This document shows positions 37,572-51,200 of a DNA stretch of 64,000 nucleotides, piece by piece (positions within the stretch are counted from its first letter, which is position 1; each line of letters starts with the position of its first letter). The stretch spans positions 8,134,001 through 8,198,000 of the forward strand of contig JAMPIT010000379.1 in NCBI GenBank assembly GCA_026261815.1. Reading direction: 5' to 3'. Under the pieces are notes generated by a model. That model was not told the DNA's origin and ran no database searches. It saw only the letters and a list, made by a program, of their open reading frames with translations. Source of the stretch: Monarcha castaneiventris obscurior (Eukaryota; Chordata; Aves; Passeriformes; Monarchidae). The translations under genes were made by a program, and so were the position numbers.

Positions 37572-37641
37572 GTATAAAATGGGTGAGACTGCAGAGACAA
37601 TGCCAGGAATGTAAACTGTGACCATAATAACCAGTGCCCAG
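37572..37641 (+). ncRNA. Possible 70-nt exon of an untranslated or non-coding transcript (weak)
   Basis: A very good acceptor (TGTTTTTCTTTTTTCTAG) and a fair donor (GCCCAG/GTATGA) bracket 70 nt. All three forward frames meet a stop inside the segment, so an internal coding exon is excluded. It could be a non-coding RNA exon, a 5'-UTR exon (it holds a short ATG...TAA frame starting MGETAETMPG) or a cryptic pair. The polypyrimidine tract follows directly after a T/G-rich low-complexity region, which makes an accidental acceptor more likely. Confidence 0.17.
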
Positions 37642-40439
37642 GTATGATATTATTAACTTCAGTTTCTATTGCACAAAGGTTTGACTAGCAGTAAATGTTT
37701 TTCAGTCAGCTGGATTAAAGGCTACTGAGAAACAGCAAACAGCAAGTAAAAGGATGAGATTATGCAAACTTAAATTGGGATTGTTTTCAAATACTTAGAA
37801 GTCATACTGGTGTGGAGTTTTTTCAGCGTCTTCCAGGGAGCACAAAAGAGATGAGGCATGGTAAAATGGACATCATTGGAGGAATGATTTAATTGCATAT
37901 AAATTCAGATATTCGGTCTGGTCTTCAAAACTTTGGTGTAGATTAAAGCCCATTCTTGTCTATTGTCCATTGCTTCTAATATCTTCAAAAAGCCATTGAG
38001 CTAGATTTTGTGTTATGTCTATGATTATTGAACCTGACACTTTTAAATGTTTTCATTACAGTGGTAGGTGAGAACACCATTCCAACTTAAAGAGCTTTGC
38101 ATTAACGCATAAGGCAGGCAAATTAAGAGCCTACCACACTTACAAGCATAACTCGTGGGTATAAAGTCTCTTGCCTTTTTAGACACAGGAGGCAAAAAAC
38201 TTCCCTTGTACAAAAGACAGGCTTTTTTCCTTATAATTTGGAAACTCTTTGGAGAAGACATACAAGTGAGGATTGCTAAAAGATTCATGTGTTTTAATTC
38301 TTTTCTGCAGTATTAAAATCTTCAGTGACTATGAGGGAAATTAGTTTAAAAATTTAATACTCACACATGTTTATTAATTGAAATGATGGAATAAAGGGCT
38401 GTATTTAAAGACAAAATTTACATTTCACATTTACAAAATGCTTCCTAACATTACTGCCTAAGTATCTAATGTGTATTCCTTTGCGTATTCTTTCTCTAGA
38501 ATGCTCTAAAGAGTAGCTTTTAATGTTAAAATTATCCTTTCCAAATATTAATGAAAACAGTAGAATTGTTTTTCAAAAGGTACTCAAAGTGCAAAAAGAA
38601 ATTAAATATCAAGTCTTGAACAATCAGTAACATGTTTTTCCTCTTCTAGTCCACGTATGAATAAACATGTGAATAAACATGTGAAAGACTTGTCACAAAA
38701 CATCAAACCATATATGGAACACATTATAATCATTTTTTGTTTTACAAATCAGTTCTAAGTGTAGAATGTTTCAGTACTTTTTATAAAGTATCTAAACTAA
38801 AATTTAATGTAGCGATGGTAACATCAATGTTTGATTGTGTACATACAATATTGAATTCCCTTTTCCCCACAGAAACAGAGAGCCAAATTATAAGGATAAA
38901 AATTTAAGTCCCTTGAATAAAAAAATGTTGTTTCACCTTTTGAAACAAAATTCACTAAATAGGTAATTGAAGAAATGTATATTCAGATGATTTTATTCAA
39001 ATGCTAAGCTAGTGTATCTTCCAGATTGTCAAAAAGAAGTAGCAAAAGTAGTACAAGATCCATGCTAATTGATAATCCTCATCTTCATAGTTCAACCTTG
39101 CATTAAGAAAATAAGTACAAATGCAATTCTTTGAGTTAAGCTTTATTGCTCATTTATTCAAATGATTGTAAGAATTATATATTTAAATTGCTATGACTTT
39201 CATCTGTCTTTACTCATCTAGGTTCTGCAAGAGTTGATTAAAATACTGTGGCATAAACTCTGTAGACCTCTAACTCCATAGAATACATTGATATTAAATT
39301 AAATTAAATCTGAGTAAAGCCAAAAAAAATTCTTCCAGATCAACCAATATTTTTAATTCTGCTTGCTTAGTAGGTGCCACTGACTAAAAAAAAAAATTCA
39401 ATCAAAAATTCACCAGGAATGGAATAAAAAAAGAAACGTAATTTTTTTCCTGCTTAACTTACCAAAGATATGACTACTTTTGTAATGTTTCAAAGCATCC
39501 ACTACACATATGCATTAATTGGCATGCTGCTGTATGTAGAAAGTCAGTTAAGAAGAGAAATTTTCCTAGGGTAAACATTGTCAAACACAGAACAAGAATC
39601 AAGGAGCCTGTAAGTAGGATGTCTTCTTCACAAAAAGCTATCTTGAAATAAATCCATGACCAGAGTTAAATCCATTAAAACCAGAAAATACAAATTTAGA
39701 CCTTTAATGTATTGCACACTTGCTTTTTTTTATAAATTTAAAATTTACTTATAATAAAAATTTTGCTTATCTCTGTTGAAGTTATTTTGTTCTTTTTCTT
39801 GAAGTCCCAAATTTACCATAAATAAACAGTACATCCAGGAGTTTAAACACACCAGACTCATTCTTACAGAACACTAAATGTTCTGTCACCAAGAAAATGT
39901 CTGTCACTGGGGTTTACACGTTTCAGAATGTCTGACAGCATTCCTAGGAAAAAAGTGCAGTTCCTAGTCAAATGTTGACTAGGAATGGCACAAAACTGCT
40001 TATTAATGGCTAATTTGAGTACTAAGACAAGTCTGAAATTATGCTCCCAAAAAATAACAAAGAAAATTAGTCATTTATATTAAAAGAACAAAATAATTAA
40101 AATTTAAGGGACAGTAAACCTTAATAGTGTATTTCAAAAACCAGCTGACAGACACTGCTTGTTAAAGAGAGAAGGTGTGGTGTGCTAGCTGTGAGACTCA
40201 TGATTTAGCGATTACTCACTTTTAAGTTCCTACGTGGAGCATTGCAAAGGGCTACCTGACCTTATAGAGTATTCAGATGAGAATGCTGAGATACAGTGCA
40301 GAAGTGTTACCTAACAAGCTCAGAATTTATCTTCTTTCATTAACTTTAGACTTTAAACATAATACAATATTTTTTGTGGCTTAAAAGTATATAAGCATCT
40401 GTTAGCAGAAGCCCTTTATTTCACATAACAAGAGAATTC

Positions 40440-40740
40440 TGTTTATAATGTGTCACCAGCTGCTCAGTCAAAATGGGTTCTATTAGAACTAATTTAATTT
40501 TACATAAGTTGATCTATTTGCATTCTGAGTCTTCAGTTAAATGACTAGGTACTATTTTGTAGACTGATCTCACTTCAAGCCTCAGTGTATGGACAATGCT
40601 TAATCAGTGTGTACATCAGGAAATAAACATAATCAGCAAGTGCACTAATTAAGCCAGGAAAATTTTGCAACATGCATACACTGTATGGATTAACAAGGCA
40701 ATTCATTAGAAATCTTAATTATGGAATATTATATTTTCCG
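40440..40740. promoter_or_regulatory. Candidate regulatory block (weak)
   Basis: Site-rich stretch with AACTAATTTAATTTTAC, CAAGTGCACTAATTAAGCC, GGATTAACAAGG and TCTTAATTATGG. It carries several homeodomain cores and an NKX-like CAAGTG in 300 bp. Surrounding AT-richness makes TAATTA cores common, so support is weak. Confidence 0.17.
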
Positions 40741-43700
40741 TACATTTTATTTTATGATGCTTCAGATGAGTTTTCTCTAAATACAGAAGCCATCTACACT
40801 TCTCAAAGTAGACAGTGAGATCCTTTTAACTCAGGCACATCTGTGTAGCCTCTAGTCTAGAAGCCTCTATGGAAAACATGCTTTGTTATCTCCAGCCAGA
40901 TAACCTGATATGCTCTCTTAAACAAACGGTTGCTTAATCAGATGTTAATATGCAGATGATTGAAAAATAAATACAAAATAAAACATATAGATAAAAACCT
41001 CATTTGGTGATATGGAGCCTCTTCTAACCCTTAAAAAGGGTTTTTAACATGTTTATTTCTGAAAAGTCAACAAATAGGCACCTAGAGCTTGAGACTCAGC
41101 ACTCAGGTTTTAATGCAAAAAGCTTCCATTGAACTCAGCATGCTTCAAGCTTTTAGTATAAACTGGTGGCAAGACTCCAGTCTGAAGCAGAGATGTCAAT
41201 AAATTCCAAACCTGCATGGTGGTCATAACGCTGCTTCTCTGACTCCTTGTGTAACAAATATTGCATCCTACTCTACAGCTTCATGTAAACTTCTTGATCA
41301 AGGGGTTTCTCATGTTGAATAAAGGAGATTGGTCTCATTGGAAGTACAGGAAATCAACCAAGCAGTTTTAATCAGCAGAAGTGGACTTTATACAAAGAAC
41401 TTTATCTGTCAGACTGAATTTGGTCTTCACTGATAGAGGAGGACTCAGAATTTTATCACAGCTTTCTTCTGTGTAGCCAAGAAATAGTCTGTTTCAGAGC
41501 TGCACATTGGTAAGATCATTGTATCACTTCCAAGCCTTGCATGTACAGCTTGCATTCTGCAGGGAAGGCTACCATGATTTTAAACAATAGTGGAGTGGTT
41601 CCTGCAGTGCCTTCTGAAGATGGAGAGGGGCCCTGTTTCCACAGCAAAAGGACGCATAACTATGCTTAGTAAATAAGAAATGCTTAATGGGGTAGAATGC
41701 TTATGTACAGCTGTTCATCTGTCAGGTGCTCCACAACCAGATAGTCCCAAGAACGTCTCCTGGAGCACCTGTACATTTGCCTCATAACTCCGGTGTGCAA
41801 ATGGGAGAAAGAGAGGGGTTGAAAGTCCCCTAGCACATTCTTTTCAAACCTTAGGATAGAATACCATGGAAGGAAGTTTCTACACAGGCCCAAAACATAG
41901 ATAATTCCTCTCTAACATGATGTAAGGTATCCTTCCTTGCCCTTTTATTAACTCATTCTTTGCTCCATTTCCATCGTTCATCTCAAAAGCACTCATGGGA
42001 AGTGCACATATATTTTCAGCTCTATAGATGCAATCTGCATGAACTATCAGGAGATTCATTGTTGGGAAATATTCTAGTCATCACAAGTATGGGTGAAATG
42101 GGGTTATGAATCTTGGCCATTACCACAGCCAAGCTTATTTCTTAGAAAATAGGTGTAGCTAAATTCCAGTGTTAATTTAGTTTAGGTCTGTCTGAATAGT
42201 ATCAAATGGGCACACTTACATGTTTTCTTTTTACCACAGTATGGGACAAAATTTGTTCTTGTTTCCACTGTGCTTTGGATATAAAATACTGGTTTGAACT
42301 GCCACTGTCTCCAGCCCTTAATATTTCTCACATTAAGTAGAATAACTTAATTGTAACTTTAACATTAATTTACATTAAGATGAGTAAAGTCTGGGGCTTT
42401 GACTGTAAACTTAAAAACTATTGTGAAATAAGAGTTACGCTCTGGTCTGTTGCTAGCAGAAATGCCAAGCAGTGCCCATATTAGGATGGTCCCTTGGCAT
42501 CTGCATGAGTCATAAAAGTATCTTTTGGCCACTGCTTCATTTATTGCTCATTATGTTTGTTGTGGACTGGTAAAGCAGATATAAATAGAAAAATGCTTAC
42601 GTAATATGATGGACAGATTATGTTTAAACATTTTCAATAGCTTAGCCAAAACCTGACAAAGTAGCTGTTATTGGCATCTGAAAATTCCCATCCCATAAAG
42701 GATTATTCATGTATACTAGGCCATGCTTACTACCTTATTTGTGGCAACAGGCATGAAAAAAAATAAAACCAGGGGCTAATATATTCAGTGTAAGCACTTA
42801 GTAGAGATATGAAATATTCATGTGTGGGACACAGGGCTTAACAGCACAATAAAAATGCATTCCCAAAACAGAGGCCAGATCACTTAAATGAGATGGAAAA
42901 GGATATGTGACAGCACCAAACCCTTGTCCAGAGTTCTGGCCTAAAGGCAATGAAATAAGTGAATTGACAATCTGGGTAAAGCTTTTGTTGTTAGGAGTAA
43001 TAATTCACATATTCTTTGCATGAACATGACAAGTGAAAATTACTTTTACATCCAGTTCTTCCTTCTGTCCTAAATCAGCCTATGATACAGCTAAAGGTTT
43101 TTAAAAGGACACTGGCTATCATCATAGTCAAACAGTATGGAAAATAAAAGATTAAAGTTCTGAAACTTCCCTAATACTGTAGCAATACTTCTTTTCACAT
43201 CACAGATTGTGCTTACTGCTTTCTTGAGACCACTAAATTATGAAAGTGCTTGGGTTTTAATTTGAATTTAAAAATAAACTAGGATACCTTTTTAAAAAGT
43301 TTACTTGAAGTATAAATTAATTTGCATTAGTTTATCAGTTACAAAGTATATTTGCCTTTGAGCAATGACTTTGTCACATCATCAAGTCATGGAAAATTCA
43401 ATCTGTCATAGGCTGAAGGGCCAAACTATAATAACTTCATTAGAGCATCACAAAGGGAGACACAGGAAATTATATTGACGGTAAATTATTCCTCTCAAAT
43501 CTCAACAGTTAGAGGACTTTTCTAATAATATCAATTTAGAAGAATACAATCCTATGTCATTGCTGATTTCACAAAGTGACGAGGTCATGCTGAGCAAATG
43601 TGGACAAAATTGTTTCTTCATTTGACTGCATGCTGTAAAGAACAGATTATCCCAGAAATGTTTCAGGGACCACTTTTTTACTTATATTATCTGAAGTCTG

Positions 43701-46700
43701 AGATATCAGCAGTGGTGATAAACAGACGTTGCTTACATGTAAACAGTGCAAATAGGCAGGTTCTCAAAACACTTATTGCAAAACACTTTTGAAATAATTG
43801 TTAACATAGGCCTTCATAGGGTGCAAAGTCTTTGTTCAGAACTGTGGTGTTACTAACTTGGTTTATATATAACCAAATTTAATAGATTTAGTAATTAAAT
43901 AATAGATATTATCCTGATCTACACAGCAAGGGGATTGCACTGCCATAGAGCCAGGCGGAAATTGTGTTAATGCCGTTGTGAATGGAAATCTTGTGGAACT
44001 GGTTTAAATGAGTGCACCCAGTTTAAGCCTATGGCTCAATTTAACTCAAATGGGTAAATCAAAATCAGTGAATTTTTCACACACTTCAGGTTCACTATTC
44101 CACTCACAAAGGCATTCTGTAACCACCAATATTTGCACATATAAAGAAATATTTTGGACAAATAGAACAGAGGGTTTCCAGGTGCCAAGAGCTGACATTC
44201 GAAAATATGGTCCTAAGTGTCATATACTGCCCTTGATTGATGCACACAGATCACAATGACTTCACAGAGAGTTCTACACACAGATTGAGGGTAAGGTATG
44301 ACTGTAATAAAATGAACATTAATCTATGAATGGTGCTGTTCTCCACCATAGGGCAATGATACATTCACCATAAACCTTTTCCATCTGTCAAGTGCACTGC
44401 AGTGTTCTTGTGCCTACACTAATATTCTTTCATTTTTATACTGGTGGTTTCTGAACACCATGTCAGGCTGAATTCAAAATATACCAAATAAAAATAAGTG
44501 GTGTAAAAATCCAAAATTGGCTTGGAAAGAAAGCCTGTAACTTGCAAACTAGTCTGCCTTCAGGCTGAACAATGGATTCTAATTGGCAACATTAACATCA
44601 CTAAAATACAAATATTGTATTTATTGAAATAGTAGTCAATAGTTTCTCATATGGGAGAAAAAAAAGCACATGCTAAACCACTGACAGAAGCAGAGTTCAA
44701 AGGATGTGATCAACCTCCATATCAACAGTGGAGAAGTGAGGACTCCAGTATTTCTCCTCCAGTCCATTAGGTTTAAACCTCAGTCTGAGTTATATTGGTT
44801 GTACATGCAAGTGTACAAAAGATTTACTTTTACAGGAAACATCTCAAAGCAGGTTCATGGCACATGCAAATGTGTTGAAACAAATAATGAAAGACAATAC
44901 TCTAACACTCCTTTCTTCATTTGCTGATAATAATTGAATTTAACTTAATAATATTATTTGATCATTTAAAAAGCTGGTTGAATAATGAAAATAATTACTT
45001 GTGAGTATTTCAGTACCAATTGATGGAAAAATGTGAATAGGTCACAAAATTAAACATTATTTGACTATCTATACAACTAATTGAATAATGGAAACATTTA
45101 TTCACCAGTAACATATTCATCTAGTACAGAAGAAAGGAAACAAACAATTTGCAAATCAGACCTACATTAAAAGGATCTGATGAATATGTGTAATATTGTC
45201 CAAAATTTTTGTTATTGTTACAAAGAATATGAAAGCTTACTGAAATAATGTCATTTACAATGACAGAATCTCAAAAGGGAAATAATTTGGCTAGAACACA
45301 CTGGTATCATTAATCCACTGTATATTTAACTTGATGAATGGAATGACATTTCAAAGCACAGAAGGAAGAATAATCTCATATTTTAGGTACAGGACCAAGA
45401 ACTAGATGACCTGTTTTCTACTACTAGTCCTATCATCAATTATTTTCACAGGATTTTCACCTCCCTAGCTGGAAATTACTTGTTTCTGAGCTAATTACTT
45501 CCACCTAAGGTGAAGCTATGAGCTTTATTCACAGTCGAGTGAATAACAAAGTACCCTTAACTACCTTTGAGTTAGGGCAACTGTAGAAACACGGGTATAA
45601 TTAACTGAGGCTCAGAAGAATAGAACGCTTGAAAGAAACAATATTCTTACAAGGTATCTCACTTCACCTTCCTCAAGGGTTCCTGTGAGGGGATCTTTCA
45701 CCAGTAAGTGGAAGCAATGATTAAGTGTGAATAACTTCAGCAGTTGTTGATGTTACTTGACACCTTAAAAAATAATCTGCCTGAAACACATGAAACCAAA
45801 GTGGTTCGAAGTACAAATGTAAAACTGTGGAAACCATCTGCAACTGGTGATTAATGCAATCTTCAAGTTCACTTAACTTAACCAGTGCAGGGTGATGAAT
45901 AAATCCTTTTCGTTAGGAATCTCTGTGTATCGAAATTGTCAAATTCCCAACATCTTTGTCTATGAGGAAACACCAATCCTTGGAACATGCAGTGTCGTTA
46001 GGAGCTTGGAAAGCTGTGAGTAAATTCACCCTGGATGAGCAACATTCAGATCTTCTCTCTGAGCTTTGTTTCTAATTGTTATTAGCCAGGCTGTGAACAA
46101 GAAAGACTTTCCAGGCCACAGCCCTGGGTGAATTTTATAAAGGGTCTTTGCCTGATTCTCCTCATCAACTTCAATTTATTGTCCATGTTCTCTGCTTCTG
46201 AGTAGAAAGCAAACTTAAAAGGTGTGAGATATATGCTCTTATCAGAAACAGGATACTGGAACCACAGCAGGAAACCAGAATTAAGTAAAGGGCAATATTG
46301 CCGTAAAATATTAAATATAAAAGAAATTGTTTCTCAGGAGTTGAGAAAGAGTCCAGTTTCATCCTTGGAGGCTCAGATGTCTATTTATTTTAATCTGAAA
46401 AGGGCTCCAAAATATGTAAACAAATTTAAGACTAAACATAGCTCTTTCCCAAACCAAAGCAAAGGCTAACACAACAAAAACCTCAAATGAAAATTTTTGA
46501 TTATTCAGAATTCAGTAGCAACTGTGTTAGTTTGTATTAAGGCACAATACCAAATGTCAACAAGAAAAAGTTGCTTGAAGTTAATGTTTTAACCTTTTTT
46601 GTTCTGATGGAACTGGCTTTCACTCCACACCTTCCCTTTTCAAACAGAATTCATGCAAAACTGGCCACTTCAGTGGGACATTTTGACTTTGACAGAACTG

Positions 46701-47650
46701 CACATTCTCTGAGCAGCAGCACCGGTCAGCCCTTAGCTATAAAGCTGCATATAAATTAATAACTTGAACAAGCTTGCAAAGCCAAAAACTGAATTTTAAT
46801 ATGGACCTGTACTTTTTTCTGTATCTTCCTCTTCAGAGTACAGTATAATATAATACAGGTGATGAATATTTATTCAACCCTGATTATACTTGAGCTACAT
46901 TAGTGTACTTTAGATTAAAGCTCTGTTGTTTCTACTGCCAATTCTCATGCATGGTAATATTTTACATTTTAGATCTTTTGATTTACACATAAAGATGTAC
47001 TTATTATAATGTCTGCCTTATTAACCCTCTTACCTCTTCTACCTACTGTTCATGATAGTATTGTATTCATTCTGTGAGTTATTATATTTACAAACTTCCT
47101 TATTTACTGCAAATGTAGAAATTGCTATAATTAACTATGCATTCAGTACAAAATTTAACTATTCAGACTTAAAGTAGGATCTTATTCTTCTTAAAATATT
47201 TAATTACCAATAATCTGGACATGTTTATTTTTAATTTTGAATTTATATAAATTTGAAGCTACTATGTAGTAAAAAGTGGTGGTGTCTCCACAAACAACAG
47301 AGCATCCTACATGATACGAGCAACAGGAAGCCTGACCATGCAGCACTTTTAGATGCCAAGAATATGGCTTACTGAAGCCATAAATTCAGTAAGGCACCTG
47401 TGAAAGCCACCCAGATGTCATCTGTACCCTCCGAGATACTATTTCTTTAACCAGTCCTCTCAGAGTATACTGGACTTATGGGCTTGGTTTATAAGGTATT
47501 GGAGAGAGAGGAATTTCTGAATTAGATGCAGTTTGGTGTGACTAGGTGGAAGGCATGAAGTACACAGCTGGGCAGATGCCATACCAGGTAATGCCCCATG
47601 AGCTGGTGCTACAGGAAAGGTTTGCTATGGTTTTTTCTGTGATTTTTCAT

Positions 47651-47671
47651 TATTTGTTTGTTTGTTTGTTT
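47651..47671. repeat. (GTTT)n short repeat
   Basis: Four to five GTTT units ending in TTTTTAATAG. Confidence 0.8.
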
Positions 47672-47769
47672 TTAATAGACCAATAGAGAAAGGACCAAGC
47701 ATCTCGGCTAGTCATTGTCACCTAGTATTCTGAGCCTAACTTCATCATTTACATGGCTAAGCCTTACAG

Positions 47770-47958
47770 ACAAGTGGACACTCGTCTACATCTGTGAGTT
47801 CATCAGTGAGGGAAGCATTTCTTCCCAGCCCCAAACAATTGCAAAAAGTAAGCATAAAGCTCACTGTAAACTGGCTAAGGTTAGAGCAGAGCAAAAGTCC
47901 TGTCATCACCCAAGTACACTGTAAATCGATTTTCCATCCATTTCAAACACTTTGCCAG
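47770..47958 (+). ncRNA. Possible transcript exon 1 of 2 (open frame, strong donor)
   Basis: A moderate acceptor (GGCTAAGCCTTACAG) and a very strong donor (GCCAG/GTAAGTGG) bracket 189 nt. One frame is open for all 63 codons (TSGHSSTSVSSS at the start, FHPFQTLCQ at the end) in phase 0. The peptide is serine-rich and basic and I do not recognise it. The next downstream acceptor, 187 nt away, is also very strong (see 48146-48212); joined to it the frame reads VTQTFKM and stops. A short spliced transcript with little or no coding potential fits best. A chance combination cannot be excluded. Confidence 0.22.
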
Positions 47959-48145
47959 GTAAGTGGTAACATTTATCATCATAACCAAAATCCTTGGAAA
48001 TGAAAAAAAAAATTAAAAAAGCAGCGAAGATATAAAGGAGAAAAAAAACTTCTGAAGAACTGAAAAATTTATTTGTCCTCCTGGCATTATATTGCCCTTT
48101 ACTCTTCTTCTTTCCATTTCTCTTTCTTCCTCCTCACATAAACAG

Positions 48146-48212
48146 GTTACACAGACTTTTAAAATGTAAGAACAACGAAAAGAGAATTGGACATATATAG
48201 AGAAAAGTCCAG
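48146..48212 (+). ncRNA. Possible transcript exon 2 of 2 with near-consensus splice sites
   Basis: A textbook pyrimidine tract (TTTCTCTTTCTTCCTCCTC then ACATAAACAG) and a consensus donor (GTCCAG/GTAAGTAT) enclose 67 nt. Every forward frame contains a stop, so it is not an ordinary internal coding exon. Together with the upstream segment it gives two exons separated by a 187-nt GT-AG intron. No third exon, promoter or polyadenylation site was identified. If transcribed, it is most likely a long non-coding RNA or an untranslated exon. Confidence 0.25.
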
Positions 48213-51200
48213 GTAAGTATCCTGCAGTCAAACAATAAATATCATGCCAGAATCTGATACTCCTGCAAGATCTTACTTTCAGTACATGCAATGAAGTGCC
48301 TTCAAGTTACAAGCACATCTCAGCTATTGAAAGCAATATGTTTGCTATACCGCCATTGCAAATACAGAACGTTTTGTTATGTTTGTGCATCTGTCAGCAT
48401 CAGCTCCTCTGAAAAATTATCATGGTGCTCTACAGTGCAAATGAAAGACAGTAACTGCGTTAAAAGTCACATCTGAAAATGTAACTATGTGAGAAGTTAA
48501 ATACTGTATGAAATAATGAAAAAATAGTATTGAAGAGAGAAATCAGGTAGGTCATTATTCATTATTTAGACTTCTATGTTGATAACACCTATTTGTCTCT
48601 TTCTGAGAACATCTCATAATATCAGTGAATCTGTGTACAACATAGAGAAAAATACCGAATAACCTGATCTAAGTAACTAAGACACAGTGAAAGCAAGAGA
48701 AAGAACAAAACAGTGCCAAATAAAATGATGCAGCAGACAGTAGCAATAGTACAGCCACCTAAATAAAACTTAGGTGGAACATTTGCAAGCTATTTTGACC
48801 TAGGCATTTGTAGAAGGCAATCGCATTCTCAGTTATATTTCCTAATGAGATGGTCTAGAGACAAAGTGAGCAAGTACCCTCCCTACCAAAAGTTGTATTT
48901 CAGAAGAGTGGGTTTCAGCATTCCCTCAAGAGGGCTATCACCTCACAGCAGCTGATCAACTTAAGAGTGCAGGTCCATTTGGGTGCTCAGCTTGTCTTAG
49001 AAGGCCAAAAATTACAGACACAAATGGCGCTCATGAAGAATTTAGAAGACCTTCAACATCCTCTGAGACCAACCCAAGCAGTCAATTATCATCCCCCAGG
49101 AGACAATTTCCCTCATGAGAAAAAACGCAGAGTAACCAGCTTCATGATGTTGTAACTTAGCTACAAAGAACTTCAGAAACTCATCACAAATGAAATATTA
49201 ATGAGGCAGTGGGTGCTGAAGAACTCAAACTGTATGCACTACCAGAAATTAAACTGTTAAATATTTTGGCTAACTGCCATTTCAGTGATCATTAGACTGA
49301 GATATTTGGCTAGTAAATTCAGTATCTTTAATTTTAATCAGATTTGAGTGTTTGCAAATGATGCAGCTGTTGCTATAAAGATAATTAAATAACCAAATAG
49401 CCAACAACTTTAATTTTAGGGGGTTTTTTTTGAGAGATTTGAAGATTAGAGTTATTTGCAAACTCCTCAGACCCCACTGCTCTCAGCATGGAGAAAAAAA
49501 CAATCTCAGTGCATGATCTATGTGAAATATATTTGCTGTCTTAGGCCAGTTCCAAAGAAAGTATGACAGACTTCACAAATCTCCCCATCATAACAGGCAC
49601 CTTTGTTCTCAATCTCAGCAAAAAGCCAAAGGAAACCACAGAGATGTAATTGTGCACATCTGCTCTTACAATTGGTCCCACCAAAAACACAAGCCAATGG
49701 CATGGATCAATAGGAAGGAATTCACAGTTCTCACTATTTGCACTGACTTTGTTTGTTTGTTTGTTTGTTTGTTTGTTTGTTGTCCCTCTACAGCAAGTTG
49801 TGGAGTTAAAAATAGGATTACATCTCTTATTTTGAATATGATGATTTTACTGAGTAACATCACTGGAAATCAATATATATTCAGACAAAATCAACTGTCT
49901 CCAATAGAGTTACCCAAGATTTGTCTGGGCATAGAAGTTATGATAACTGGCTGTACAGGCTGCTGCTGATCTTTGGCTTGGTAGGCAAATTTAGGCTTAG
50001 TCAGTAGTATCAGAAGCAGCAAAAGATTTATAAGAAAATAATGCAAAGCACAGCTCTCTGCTCAAGTTTGCAGCATGTTGCTTTGATTATACTTAAATAT
50101 AGTATCTTGAAATAACGTTACCATAATGACTGTAGCTTACAGGGACTACCCTGAGGGATATTCTATCAGGGAGAGCTCCAGCAAGCATTAAATTCTAGGG
50201 AAAACAAGAGCTGCTTTCACAACTCTGGATAGTGTTTCTATTCTCCAAGTACATGCGACTTCAATAGGTATTCACATTCAGAAACACAGCATAGTGGCCT
50301 AGAAAACGTCAAATCCCTACAAATTCTTTGGTGTCTTCATAAAGCAGCACAAGACACAGCATGAAATATTCCAGGAAGTGTAGATATCACTTGACTCAGT
50401 AGAGATGATATTTAAATTCAAGAAAAACAAGAGGCTTTAATTAAAGACTCACCTTCAAAATCATACAGAATCTCTTACTAACACTGTCATGAAAGTCAAA
50501 AACCCATCCTAGGTGTCATCAGAGTAGCCACATTTTTTTTTTTGTTGCATTTGTATGCTAATCACATAAGAAGCAAAAATAGGCTTAGATTGGAAATCAA
50601 AGATTGGTTGTACACAGGTAATAGAGTGCTCGAATGCTCTATTTTAAGATAGAAGGCTCTTGAACCAGGCTTTATTATTGAACTAAGACTATCTATCCTT
50701 TTTGACACTTTTTAAATTAAGTTCTTCCTCTAATTTATGTTTTTGTCAGCTTTCCTCCTTTACCTGGCTTTAAACTGATTTTTTTCTCTCAAAGTAATAA
50801 ACCACTTCGGAGAGGAGAGAAAAAAATTTTAATGACCCTAGGAATTCAGATTAACAAAATGGATCATTTGTATACAGCTGCAGAATTATGAAACCTTTTG
50901 AAGTAGAGAGAGAGAGTCTTCAGCAATACACTAGTTCTACACATGGCCACAAAATTCCTGTTAATGCTCCCTGCATTCTCAATTCTTGACATGTTTTAGC
51001 AGTACCTCATCCTTTTGATGCAAAATTAGGAGGTCAAAATTAAATCAAAGGGATAACATTAAGGTCAAGACCATCAATGTACTCTTTTATTTTTAATGCT
51101 GTGATGGATAAACCCCACTAGCCCTTGTACCAAAACACCAAACAAAAGTCTGGGTGAGCCTGGATTTGCACCACCAGTCATGTTTGACTCTTTACTGGCT

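Larger units (their letters stand above)
37642..47769. other. AT-rich non-coding DNA, no gene seen
   Basis: Ten kilobases without a supportable gene. Open frames are 60-83 codons and look random. Small direct repeats occur (GAATAAACATGT twice near 38658-38683). 44940-45100 repeats the theme TTGAATAATGRAAA twice. 46040-46190 and 46640-46760 are slightly less AT-rich and include TATAAATTAATAA at about 46749-46762. Confidence 0.6.

Noticed and set aside
50452..50482. Minus-strand 31-nt segment with acceptor CTTTCATGACAG and donor GAAG/GTGAGTC
   Set aside because: Too short to distinguish from chance and no phase-compatible neighbour found.
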